Positions 43,382 through 55,400 of a DNA stretch of 64,000 nt are shown here, piece after piece (position 1 is the first letter of the stretch; each line of letters starts with the position of its first letter). The position numbers were made by a program, and so were the translations under genes. The notes below the pieces were generated by a model that saw nothing but the letters and a program-made list of their open reading frames with translations, was not told the DNA's origin and ran no database searches. Origin of the DNA: Coffea arabica (lineage: Eukaryota > Streptophyta > Magnoliopsida > Gentianales > Rubiaceae); the NCBI RefSeq assembly GCF_036785885.1, contig NC_092312.1, forward strand, positions 20,602,001 through 20,666,000. Reading direction: 5' to 3'.

Positions 43382-43535
43382 AAATTAGCCATGGAAAAGG
43401 CCAAAAAAGAAGACAAATGACTTCGGGCTCACCAAAATACGACTAAACTGTAGAAGACAAATTAGCCATGGAAAAGGCCAAAAACAAAGGCAAATGACTT
43501 CCGACTCACCAAAATACGACTAAGCTGTAGAAGAC
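43382..43535. repeat. 77-bp tandem duplication
   Basis: Copy 1 is 43382-43458 and copy 2 is 43459-43535. Each runs from AAATTAGCCATGGAAAAGG to CTGTAGAAGAC with a few mismatches. It lies about 280 bp beyond the SnRK2 stop codon, so it may fall within or just past the 3' UTR. Confidence 0.9.
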
Positions 43536-43818
43536 AAGATGTATTTTAATTGACGCAAACAGTCAAATGGACAGAATATTATGCACGCAAAGCCAAACTA
43601 ATGCTTGAGCTCCATATGCTGATGACCAAACAGGGCTCTCTATGTCTTTACCTCACTATGCAACGCACACAGAACTATCACACTACCTGCGATTCACAAA
43701 CCTCTTTGCCACAATATCTCATAATCTACCAAGTTTAACATATCTTTACACGATCATGAAAACACCCGCAGTTCATGGACTTCAGGGCTAGGACTACTCG
43801 AATACGGGAAAAGAGCCC

Positions 43819-44409
43819 TCAGCTGAGCTGAAATTCTCCGCTCGCTTGCGCCTCTTTCACTTGTTTATCATATTCATCCTCCTCCTCCTCCTCCTCCTCC
43901 TCCTCCTCCTCAACTTCCCCCTCCACATCTTCTTCTTTCTCCTCATCTTCCTCACCTCCCCATCCAAAGCCACCAATTGAACGGGAAGCGGGAGGGGGCG
44001 TCTTTGCTTCTGCAACAATTTTAGTGATCTCTTCGACAGTTTGAAGGGAAAAGGTCGGATTTTCTTTTCTGTAATAGGCAGCTTGAGCTGCATCTGTTAA
44101 TTCCCTAGGCAAATTCTTCAGAAACCATGGATGAGTTTTTATGTCTTTGATTGTAATTCTCTGCAAATCAAGATCAATTTGGTGAGAGTTGTATTCAGCC
44201 CAGCAAGTTCACTTTTTTGGCATTTCAATGGAAAGACTGCTCAACCAATAAGAGCAGGCAGATCAATGAGGAGCACAAAAAGCTACTTCCAGTGACAGTT
44301 GCTTCCCTAAAAGTGCATGCCAATCTTGAAAATAGATTAAGAATTTCTGTTACGCTAGAAGAAGTATCTAAATCCAAAAAGGGACTTGCAATCCTGAGGT
44401 TCTAGGATC

Positions 44410-44459
<50 letters not shown>

Positions 44460-46943
44460 ACTGGAGGATAAGCAATCACCACACAAAATCATGACATACT
44501 TTCCATTGAACAGGTAAAGCAAAAAAATGATGACAAATGACTCGCCATATTTTCCCACAAGAACCATGAAAAACTAAAGAAAGGTGAAATACTCCAGCTA
44601 CAAATCATGACCATCTAAGTTCTCAAAAGCACAACCTTATTGAAGATAAAGTTAAAGCCTAACCTATCATAAAGCGCTATCGACAGATATCAGGGCAACA
44701 ATAAAATTAACACTCTAGGGGCTAAACCACATTAGAGAGAGCTGAAGCAGACCAAACTGCTTATTATTGCACAGGTAAAGCAAACAAAACCGTCCTGGAG
44801 TAAAACCAGAGTATAAGGTTCCCTCTATTGTGTAGAAAGGCAACAAAAATTACTAAAAGAGTTATCATGTTATTTGCTTTGCAGACAGAGACTGTGCAGA
44901 AGGAACATAAATTTATGTATCTTAGCATCAATGCCAGGGGGAAGTTGATCGGGCTAACATAATCATGTTCTGATGGTTAAAAAGCCAGCTGCAGATCAAT
45001 AACTAGTCTCTTCATATGAGCAACAAAGATATTTTTAACCTATCCAACCTTTGACACAACACACACAAAATGGTCTCCTACCAAGCATGTCACCCATTAT
45101 CTAATGAAACCAGTTTAACGTAGATAGTCAACAGAAACAGATTCACATCAATCAATAACGTACCCGAGCTGGATTAGCAACGAATATGCGAGAAAGAAGG
45201 TGCCTACATTCTTGAGATATGTGAACATAATCAGGTACCTTGTACTGCACGGCCATAATTCGCTGAAGAAGCATAGCAAAGAAATGTATCAATAACATCA
45301 TATTCCTCTATGACAAAAAGATAATGATAACTTTCCACCTAGTCGCTTTTGGAACAGCAAAATAGAAAAACTCACTTGAATGGTCTTCCTAAAGTTTTTC
45401 GGATCTTCTTGGTCTTCAAAAGGGTAAGCTCCAACGAGCATAACATACAGTGTCACTCCACATGACCAAACATCAGCTAGCTGAAAAGACAAACTAAAGT
45501 TCTAAAACATGGCCTACAACAGGCAAATCTTTGTTTCCGAAGGGGAATAAGAAGAAATAAAAAGGACAAACCTTTCCATCATATTCTCGCCTAGATAGAA
45601 CTTCAGGAGCTATATAAGCTGGAGTGCCAACTGTTGATTTGGGTCTTGAATGCAGAAGAGATGACTAGACCGAGTGAAGAAGAGAGGGAGAAGGCAAAAA
45701 AAATAGTAAGAGCAGGAATATACATATCATTGAAAATGAATCCAAAGTTTCAACTGACGAATCATGATGTACACCTTAGAGTAACCAAAATCACATATTT
45801 TCAAACGTGGAGCAGGGCTTCCATCCAAAAGAGTATTCTCCAGCTTCAAGTCTCTGTGGCATATTTGCTGTAGAAAGCATTTGGTAATGAAATCACATGT
45901 GAGCACGTAATATATTTACAAATTTGATGAATTCAATCATATACAGGTTTCTTGAGTATATAAAATTACAAAATATAACTATACAGGAGATTAACTGCCA
46001 ATTTACCATGAAATGGCAGTAGTTGACTCCTGAAATGAGCTGCTGGAAGAAATACCTGGCCTGAATATTTGGAGCCAAAAAGACAAATTAGCTTCTGGAT
46101 TTATAAACATATAGCTATAAAACAGAGTTCCTCCCTCCCTTCCCCCCAAAGGAAAGGAAAGCAAAAACGAAGGGTCCTCTTCTTCGTCTTCAATCTTCTT
46201 TTTTTCCAATGTGAACGGAAATGGTAGCTAACTTCCAAAAGTACTTTCATACAAGATATTATACCTCATCCTCGCTAAACCTTCCAGCATTACAGATTCT
46301 TTCAAAGAGTTCCCCTCCAGCTGCATACTCCATAACTATAGCAAGATGTGTTGGAGTCAACACCACCTGCAAATCCAAATCAAACGCCCAAGGGTCCCTA
46401 AGCATTCTACTTTATGCACACAAAAACTGAAATATAGGAAAATAAAGAACTGGAGAGGCTCACCTCCTTGAATCGAATAATGTTTGGATGCCTAAGAGAT
46501 CTGTGATTTATAATCTCTCGTGCAACGTTCTCATCGATCTACAGAGAAGGAATCACAATTCTGGCATCAATACCTGAAACTCCACTGGACTTCATTCTTT
46601 GAAATCAACCTCTAACGTATATAGAAGAAAACGCATGATGACAAACCCCCAAAAAATGTAATAGTATGAAGTTTACAACAACAAACAATAGGGAAAAAAG
46701 TGTGCCCCAAAATCCAAAGCTGAAAAGAGAAGGAGCTACACAATTAATTGTAACCAATTATAAGAAAAAATAAATAAAAGCATGTTAAATCACCACAAAC
46801 AGAGGAATGGAAGGAAATTTCACCTTGAGCCCTCTTTCAATGTATTTCATAGCAACGAGCTCCTTGGTCTCCTTGTTCCTCATAAGCCTAGCCACACCAA
46901 AATTCCCAGAACCAATATCCTTAACAAGCTCATACTTGTCCAT
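43819..46943 (-). CDS. SnRK2 serine/threonine protein kinase (subclass I-like)
   Basis: Nine coding exons, 360 residues, the usual SnRK2 length: 46943-46824, 46538-46464, 46366-46265, 46060-46007, 45867-45775, 45664-45572, 45480-45376, 45262-45164 and 44160-43819. Exons 2 to 8 all begin and end in phase 0. Gly-rich loop IGSGNFGVA (10-18), ATP lysine K33, catalytic HRD with D123, DFG at 143-145, activation-loop [16 protein letters not shown] (154-169). The C-terminal tail has a SnRK2 box-like segment ([20 protein letters not shown]) and then an unbroken Glu run. A Glu-rich rather than Asp-rich tail places it with the subclass I kinases, which respond to osmotic and salt stress largely independently of ABA. 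The Glu run is encoded by a GAG trinucleotide repeat. Confidence 0.92.
43877..43912 (-). repeat. Coding GAG/CTC trinucleotide repeat (poly-Glu tail of the SnRK2)
   Basis: About twelve CTC triplets in a row on the plus strand read as Glu codons. Repeat length is likely to vary between alleles, changing the acidic tail without shifting frame. Confidence 0.85.
44413..44456. repeat. (AT)22 microsatellite in the last SnRK2 intron
   Basis: Uninterrupted AT dinucleotides between exons 8 and 9. Other AT tracts in the window: 12205-12230, 48252-48269 and about 49616-49639. Confidence 0.95.
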
Positions 46944-49291
46944 CTTTTGTCCTTTTTCTCTTGTTGATTTTTTGGTTTTTTTTTCCCGTCGTCTGTTGCC
47001 AATATATAGCTCTAAGCAAAAGAACAAAAACCTTAATTATATAAACCAACAAAATCAAACTAAACCCAGAAATATTCTCCAAACTGAACTTCAATTCTTG
47101 CCTCCACGCTCAATCATCAAACACTCTGACACCTCCCTTCAACACCAAACCCTAAACCAATGAAAAGGAAGCAAAATATAGACTAAAGCTTTATCCAATA
47201 AGGTCCAAAAGATCCAATCTTTTGATGAAATTGAAAAATTAAGAAGACTCAAACAATAACGCCCAATATTTGACTTCGATAAAAGCTAAACTTTTTGACC
47301 TTCCATTGACACTTTCCAGCTAGATTGCAACTGGGAATCTCACAAATTCTCCAAATATGCCAAATCCCAAAAAGCAAAGCTGAGATTTACTCAATTTTGA
47401 GTGAATTTGGGAAAGGAACTCAGGGTTTATACAGAAAGCAGATTTGATGATGGCAAAAAAGGGGGTTTTGATTGCGAAAGGTTTATCAAGGAATTGATTG
47501 GGATGGTGGTGAATTTGAGATGGGTTTTTGATTGGGGGCAGGGAATTTTTTCTTTTTTTAATTGGACTATGATTTGAAGAAAAGCAAGGAATTTGTAGCA
47601 CTAGTGAGAATGTGCATGAGAAAGAAAGGTGGCGACAGAGATTTTCATATCCTGGAATTTGTTAAAGTATATGACTGTGAGTACCTACTTTAATTGCACA
47701 AGCATGTGCTCAAAGGATGGGATGCAAGTTGGAGGTAAAATGGCCTTTACTTGTTCCCAAAAAAAAAAAAAAAGGCTTTACAAATTAGTTAAATTTTTCT
47801 ACGGTTCTCAACCCATAATTATTTCCTTTTGTTTCGTTTTTGTACATTTATTACCAAAGGAAATAATGGACGTATGGTCCATAAAACAGAAAGAAAATAT
47901 TTTGTATGGAGTCAAGTGATAGAATCTTTCCTTATGGAGATATTTTGTAATTTGTCCTGATTTCTTTCTTGTACATATGAATTGTGCGTTTTGGAGAATA
48001 GGAAAATAGATATACACGATCTCAAAGGTTCTCCCCATATTTGTGGGAGTCACAACTTTAACATAACAATCTTTTAAGTTAAAATGTACCCCTATTAGAG
48101 TTTATGATAACATGACAAATAATTACTTAGGAATTATGATTAATTATTTGTTTCTATGGTTAATAACGTGTTAATAGCTTGTGCGAGTAAAATAGAATCT
48201 TAAACCCCTTTTTGAAATAGTGATATACATTTGAATAATAGAATACATATTTATATATATATATATATAACCTGAACACTTATTAGTGTCAAAATTTTGT
48301 GTCACCTTATAGAATGTGAAAAATACCCCTCATTCCCCCTGTCTCACACAATAATCATTATTAGTGTAACTAATTTCCTTCAAATTTAACTTTAAACTTA
48401 ACTAGCTATTTTGTTACTAATACAACTCTCCATTAGTAGTATAACTATCAAATTTTACAACACATTTTAGAGTAATTTACTCACTTATATAGGAGTTTGA
48501 ACTAACGGATGTTGGTGCAAGTGAATGGGACTTGCATCCCTGAACCATGAGGTCTCAGGTTCGAAACCTATGAAAATGGAAAAAACAACATTGGGAGAGC
48601 TTTCACCTGCAAAGGGCATAACCCGGCTCGAACAGGATTAGTCGCAGACTGTTAAACGGATGCGGACATCTGTGGATTATACCTAAAAAAGATACCCTTT
48701 ATTCCTTAACATGATTAATTTCCATATCTCTCTATTATTTGGGCAAAAAATTGGCGTCGGAAGGGGTGATCGGCGTCGGAACCGGCAGCAGAGGTGGTGG
48801 TAGGTTGGGGTGGGATAGGAAGAAGAAGAAAAGGGGAATAATTTTTTTTTTGACTATTTTGAAATGTGTGGGTAAAAAATGTTGAAAAGTTTTTTTATGT
48901 TACTGTAACAAAAGTTGATTAAAAAAAAAAAAAAAAACTAGTAGTAGACAAACTTGGGTAAAAACCCACTTGTCAAACAGGCCCTTTGGTTGCATTTAAA
49001 GAATGTTGCATGTTATTTCATCAGCTATTCTAAAATTTTATAAAACATTTGATTTTGAGTAATTCACTCACTTATATGACGTATATAGCTCAAAAAGACG
49101 GGTCATGATTTATAGAGAGTCATATACAACTAGATATTTGGATATCCATAGCCATGCAAATATGATTAAATCCTTTAAATACTAGTTTTAATTGACAAAT
49201 ATAGATGTTGAATTTTTTTCCGGTGTTAAACAAACTAAAATATACATATTTTTATTTCTATCTCATACTTAGAAGTCTCTCATGTAAATTA
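46944..49291. other. SnRK2 upstream region and AT-rich spacer
   Basis: The SnRK2 5' leader and promoter start at the right of 46943. A 93-codon minus-strand frame at 47320-47601 lies in the probable leader and may be an upstream ORF or chance. Beyond 47750 the DNA is AT-rich, with a SINE-like element (about 48500-48705), an (AT)n tract, and a right-end fragment of a MITE at about 48730-48984. No other gene seen. Confidence 0.5.
48500..48705 (+). mobile_element. tRNA-derived SINE
   Basis: GGTTCGAAACC at 48558-48568 is a good pol III B box. An A-box-like GTTGGTGCAAGTGAATGGG lies about 45 bp upstream. The 3' part (CATAACCCGGCTCGAACAGG, ATTAGTCGCAGACTG) resembles plant SINE bodies. It sits in AT-rich DNA; ends are approximate. 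Confidence 0.6.
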
Positions 49292-49539
49292 GGCGTTGTT
49301 TGGCAAACAAGTTTTTTGTCAATTTTTTCTGCTACAAGTTTTTTGTCAATTTGGTCTGCTACAAGTTTTTTAACAATTTTAATTACAGTAACCTAAAAAA
49401 ATTTATCAAAAATTTTAACTATACATTTCAAAATATTAAAAAATGTACACAATTCAAACTTTTTTTTTTACAACTTCTACAGTAAGTTACCATAAAATTT
49501 TAGATAAACACCAAAAAAATTCACTTGTCAAATGAGGCC
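49292..49539. mobile_element. PIF/Harbinger (Tourist)-like MITE, 248 bp
   Basis: Termini GGCGTTGTTTGGCAAACAAG and CTTGTCAAATGAGGCC are imperfect inverted repeats. TTA flanks both ends (49289-49291 and 49540-49542), the 3-bp duplication expected for PIF/Harbinger. The interior has two copies of CTACAAGTTTTTT. Confidence 0.65.
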
Positions 49540-49614
49540 TTAGGTATGTATGGTGATAATGCATGCTTATAACTATTTACTTGACCAGATACATAAATTT
49601 GTGTAACTTCATAT

Positions 49615-49648
<34 letters not shown>

Positions 49649-50450
49649 CGCATATTTACAAAACTTTTTAAAATGGCTAAAACATTTTCATGCATTTGGA
49701 AGGTATGCATATAAAATACCATATTGTGCTTGTTAGCTGTGCACAATGAAATTCATCTATACAACATATAAAGCGGGACTACTATGTGTATGTAGGGATG
49801 ACAATTTAGGTGAGGGCCTGGCGGGTAGTACAGGGGATGGTGCTCGTCTCATCCCATTACCCCAACGAATGCCTTGCCCAACTATTACTTTTATTTTTTA
49901 TTTGATTGTGTGTGTTAGTGTGTATGTATATATAAAATACTAATAATGAATTTACTAATCACTTTTTGATTTTTTAGCAAAAAAAATTAGCACGGGACAA
50001 AGTTTAGAAATCATTTTGATTTTGTGAATGCGTTTCCCTGTATTTGATATCACATGAGATTTGAAGTAATCATCATTTTTTTTATAAACTATGTGCCAAA
50101 ACAAAATAAAAAAGTAAACTAACATAATGAGATTATCATTTAACCACAAAAAAATTAACAAGAAAAATTATATTATTTTATTATAAGCAATTATTATATT
50201 ATCAATTTCGTATTACATATATATAATTATATTATATTATGTATGTAATCTTAAAATTATAAGCGAGGGATGGGACGGGAATGCTCTCTCTCCCTCACCC
50301 TATTTAAAGGTTGGGAGCCAAAAACTCCTTCTTGACGTGCATCTTCTCTTGTCTCTATTGCCTCCCTAATTGTATGGCGTCACGTTTTGTTACTTTTAAA
50401 TTATACCCATAGCTGTAAGAGTGAAATGGTTTAAGTAAGGTTCAAACTAA
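49540..50450. other. AT-rich spacer between two MITEs
   Basis: It contains an (AT)n tract near 49616-49639 and a segment from about 49793 (GGGATGACAATTTAGG) that resembles the start of another hAT-type MITE; a possible partner end (CGAGGGATGGGACGGG) lies near 50263, but no clean duplication was found. No gene recognised. Confidence 0.4.
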
Positions 50451-51187
50451 GGCCTTGTTTGGAACCTTGGTTTTTTAGTAAGTTTGTTTAATACAAGTTT
50501 TTTAAGAACTTTTGTTATAGAAACTCCAAAAAATTTATCAAAATTTTTAACCTACACACTTTAAAATATCTAATACACAAAAAACTTTCCCTTCAACTTT
50601 TCTTTTTTTTCCTCCCCCACCCAACCCACCATGCCCTCCGTCGCCAGCCACCACCTCCACCATAGCTTCCGGTGCCGGCCTTCCTTTTTTTTTCCTCTCC
50701 ATCTCCCCTCCCGCTAGCTGCGATCTAGTCGCGCGACCATTCCAAAGGGGGAGGGGGAGGGGGCTGCGATCTGGTCGTGCGACCAGATCGTAGCTGGGGG
50801 AGGGGAGGAGATGGGAAGAGAAAAAGCTCAAAAAAAAAAAATCCATGGCTGTAATAATTTTGGCGTCGGAGGGCGAGGGGGATAGGAGAGGAGAGAGGTG
50901 ACGGGGGATTGAGAAGAGGGGTGGGGGGCAGGAGAGGGGAAAAGAAAAAAAGTATAAAAAGAAAGAAAGAAAGTTGCTGCTTCATTGGCAGTTTCGGGAG
51001 AGGAAATAGAGGAGGGGAGGGAAGGGGGAGAGGGAGGAGGAAGGGGAAGGGATGAAGGAAAAAAAAAAGAAAGAAAATGAAAAGGGAAAAAAAATTTTAT
51101 CTTACAAAAGTTTTTTTACAACTTCTATAGTGATCTACAATAAAATTTTATACAAATGCCCAAAAAACTCACATTCCAAACGGGGCC
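50451..51187. mobile_element. PIF/Harbinger-like element, 737 bp, related to the 248-bp copy
   Basis: Left end GGCCTTGTTTGGAACC; right end inverted GGCCCCGTTTGGAATG. TAA flanks both ends (50448-50450 and 51188-51190). The terminal 130 bp or so resemble the element at 49292-49539, but a strongly purine/pyrimidine-skewed, GC-rich block (about 50600-51060) fills the middle. Open frames there are low-complexity and not believed. Confidence 0.65.
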
Positions 51188-52482
51188 TAAGTCTTAAATC
51201 TCAATGCAGTTATCTAAACAATCAACACAAAAAAACACATGCACACACAAAAAATGTTTTCGCTTTCTTCAAAATTGCATGACCACTTATACATCTCCAA
51301 TTATCCAGACCACTTATACTTCTCCAATTTTAATTTTATTTCATCGACTTTATTTATATTTTTGGCTCTATGTTTTCATAATCTTTTATTCGTTTTCCTT
51401 TCATTTGTTTCCATAAAATAAGTTGTATAAAATATTTTTTTTTGTTAGTTGTATACACATTCATTGAGTGTGCCTTAATCACTATCTTTATCATTTGTTT
51501 GTTTTCTTACTTTAACCTCGTTAATAGATTCTTTAACACTTATTATCAACACTAATTACTAGGGGAAAAAAAAGAGAAAAAATTGCTAAGTAAGAGTATT
51601 CTTTGGTTTCATACTTTAAGCAAACATACAACTTGGGTAGATTAATATATGCAATAATCCATTCAACAAAAAAAAAAGCAAACAAATTCATAACATTATT
51701 TTTACCATATTGCATGCATATCAAATGAAGATTAATTCTCATAATCTTTTTTATGTTCAGCGTAAAATCAAATTTTAATGAGACACCTATTCTCAAAAAG
51801 TCTTTTATCAAAACAAATTCGTATTTTCCAACAAATTCAAAAAATAAAAGACGAAAAACTATTGTATAGCAAAATTTTAACAAATATTATTTTACTTACA
51901 TCATAAACACATCTTTCGATCACCTTTTTATTTTACATATATCACATCAAGAAAAAAATGTTATAATAATTATTTTAAATTATAATTTAAATAATCTCCT
52001 ATATAAACACACTAATTATTTAGACAGCCTTTTATTTGAGAAATCTGAACAAAATGCACATTATTTATTTTGTTCAATTACTATTTTTTTCGTCTCGCAT
52101 GGAAAGATTTTTTTTTTGGGAATACCCAAACACACTCAACGAGCAAAGGATCCCGATAAAGGCCTAAACATCAAAAACAAACAGAGAAGCAGAGGCCCAT
52201 AACTAATAAGGCCATGCGCATGGTTCACACTTCCCATACTAAGGAGTGTCCATAACTGGCAGCGCGTGTAAGATCGAAGTTACATAAAGCTACGTCCCAC
52301 TGATCTGAGAAGTCAGACAATTAAAATAACAAAATCAATTCGGATACAGTACTATAAGAAATTTACTTATTTATTTTTTGACCCATTATATAAAAACCCC
52401 GACTCTGACTCACCCATCTCTCTTAATTTCTTCCACTCCCATCACAAGATCCATACAATTGCCGGCGATTTCCATCTACAAC
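51188..52482. other. AT-rich region upstream of the TM9 gene
   Basis: Very AT-rich with no gene recognised. A good TATA box, TATATAAAA, lies at 52387-52395, about 90 bp before the ATG at 52483, in an otherwise GC-richer proximal promoter (52140-52480). Confidence 0.6.
52387..52395 (+). promoter_or_regulatory. TATA box of the TM9/nonaspanin gene
   Basis: TATATAAAA precedes a run of C residues and lies 88 bp upstream of the start codon, allowing a leader of roughly 50-60 nt. Confidence 0.65.
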
Positions 52483-55400
52483 ATGCGGCTCATCGTTCGA
52501 TCGTTGGCTGTCCTTTCCATTCTCCTCACTGTCGCCGCGCCGGCTCTCGCCTCCGAGTACGATCATAGGGTAATAAACTAGGTGTCTCTGCGACGCACTC
52601 GATCTCGCTGCATTGCTACATAGAAACCCTAATTTAAGCTGCCGTTTGCTTTTGCTTTCGTATAAATTTGAACGGATCTTTGAGTTTCCTCGTGATTGTT
52701 CTACTGTTGCTCAGATCTGTGGAGAGATCAGCAAATTATTAGTCCATTTCCCTGTTTTTGCTTTTTAGGTGCTGTGGAGGATTGTTGTTTAGTTTGCCAT
52801 TTGAGTTTGATTTATTTTTTGAAAATGTAAAATCTTGTGCCTTCGGGGTCTAATTTTCGTGTTCATAAGAATTGTAAAATTGTAGATCTTGACAAAATTT
52901 AGTTGTTCTTTCCGGCAGATACTTACATAGCCTGGTGAATTTTGCATTGGCTTTTTAATGAATTTGTTCGTGCAAGTATGTTTGCATTTATGCGAGTCCA
53001 GTGGATAATAGTATTGGAATAGGGGAAGGAGTGGACGCGCACATGAGGATTTGCTAGACAAGATTACACCGTGATGGTTGCTAGACGTGATTACAGCGCG
53101 AGGGTCAATGCTGGCTAAGACCATCTATTTGGTGCACTCGGGAATTGATCTGGAGACGATTGTGGTGATTTAGAATGCATTTATTAGGGTCTAATAGGAT
53201 TTTGATGGAAGTGAATACTTAGGGGAGGAAAAGAAAACAGGATGTAATGTTGGAAAAGTTGATCGCAAGTTCAATTGCTAGCTCGATTAGATTGAGGTGG
53301 AAGAGAAATTTTGCTGCTTTATCAGTACTCTGTTTTATCATTGTTAATCATGGACACAGAGGCTTTTCGACATGCTTTTGGAGGCTAGAATCCTGGTGCA
53401 CCAATATACATGGACTGCACCCAACAGATATATTTGATATAGGATTATCTGTTACTTTCACTGATAGTAAACTCTATATTGGTAACCATCCTAGAACTGG
53501 ATTGATTTTTCTCATCTATTTTTTGCATTTATACCAAGTTTCTTGTGTGTTTGCTTGTTTCACATCCTTTTATTGTGATTTTTACTGTCCTATCATAGAT
53601 GTTTGTTGGGATATTTCGTTGCTTTATTTTGAAGTTGTGTGTTATCTTGGAGAGCTGTTGCATGTTGAGACACCGATTGTTTGAAAACTATATATAACAC
53701 AAGTATTTTACATTTAATTTGAGAAAGATTACAGCACCATTAGACATTAGCGGTATGCTCAATAAATGCTAGTGTTTGTAGACATTTGGCCAGGATATGA
53801 GCTTTTAAAGCATTTAATTATTGTCTTTGATTGGCTTTTTAATTGGTTGACGAATAAGAAATACTGTATGCTAACGATGAGTTATAGCGTGTGAATGCAT
53901 TGGCTAGGTACACTTGTGTCCACAAAAAGTTGGCAACAAGGGTAAAAAGAAAGACTTAGTGTTTATCTTATGCTTTTGCTGAATCTTCTGTCAAATGGGG
54001 AATGTGAGGGCGTGTTGATAAATTAGGGCGAGGTACCTGTCGTTGAAATGGGAGAAAGAGAAAAGCAGTTTGATTCTGTGCTAATACTATTGTCCATTGA
54101 CAATGTACCAAGAAGTTTTGCAGTTTCATCTGCTTTAATGTGCTGCATTGCCTCATGAAACAGCTATGATCGTGAGTCATTTGCATGTTGAAAAGCTGTT
54201 TCTAACTCCTGCTCATTATAGTAATGATAAGTGAGTCCAATTCTCACAAATCTATGCATTCTGGTGCTTAGAATTTGGATACAAGGAAGGATCTTATCAA
54301 TGGTGCTTGTCCTGTAGAAGAAGGAACTATTAAACTGGAAATACATGTCATGTATGATTATAAGCAGCGCCTGTCACTGTTGGAAATTGAATATAACTAA
54401 GGGATGAATGGTGATTATCTTTTAGAAGAGGGAATTACATGTCATTTGACCATTATAATTAGTTTAGTTGCTTAGTATTTAGTTTGCATGCCGGCTCTTC
54501 TGGTGTTCCTCTTTTTCAGCTTCTATTAACTGGGTCGCCCTGGGCTGCTATTTTTTCCTTGGTTTTCTCCTTTGCGCCTCATGCATTCAGCTACTTGAAT
54601 ACATGATGTGATGCTGCTTTTTGAAAACTTTGATGCTTACCTCTGACACTTTTTTGCTTTTTCCTTCAGTATCAAGATGAAGACAAAGTTACCCTGTGGG
54701 TAAATAAAGTAGGGCCATATAATAATCCACAGGAGACATACAATTACTTCAGTCTTCCATTTTGCCATCCAGATGGCACTGTTTCCCACAAATGGGGTGG
54801 GCTTGGTGAAGTTTTGGGCGGAAATGAGCTTATTGATAGTCTTATTGACATAAAGTTTAAAAGTATGTTAATTTCTTTAGTTCATCAGTATGGATTATCT
54901 TAATATATGGACATGATGCTAAATAATTGGTTTTTGACAGAAAATGTGGAGAAGTCTACAATTTGTGAACTGGAGCTTGATGATGCAAAGGTTAAACAGT
55001 TCAAGGATGCAATTGAAAACAGTTACTGGTTCGAATTTTTCATGGGTATGTCACAGATTCAGTTTGCCTGATATTATGCAAAATGATAATGCCTGTCCAT
55101 TCACAAGCATTTTGTTACTTTAATATCAAATTTTTTATAATTCTTCAAAAATGGACTTGTGGTAGGAAATATAGTTTCTCAAGTGGTTGGTTGGTTTAAT
55201 TAGTTATTGATATGTCAGTTATGCAACTGTGATGAGCTATGTCAGAGTTTGAATATGTGAATGAATTGTGCTTTGGATGTTCACTTATTGTTGGGATTAA
55301 GGCTCTTCTGTTATATGCTTATGAACGATGATTTGTGATCATGCTTATCTTCCTGATCTGGTTTTATTGTCTGACCCATGGCATGCTGTCTACGAGTTCA

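Larger units (their letters stand above)
41736..43818. other. Convergent 3' flanks of TH1 and the SnRK2 gene
   Basis: The left part is the TH1 3' UTR. At 42185-42217 an A11 run is followed directly by G15, C and G6. A 77-bp tandem duplication lies at 43382-43535. No further gene is recognised. The 43550-43738 frame is short and featureless. Confidence 0.5.

Noticed and set aside
50547-51282. Frames of 76-99 codons in the GC-rich part of the 737-bp MITE
   Set aside because: Pro/Ser/Phe-rich translations produced by purine/pyrimidine skew; no start context or domain.
52378-52482. Upstream extension of the TM9 reading frame
   Set aside because: It begins with TTG and runs through the TATA box, so it cannot be in the mRNA; ATG 52483 leads directly into a signal peptide.
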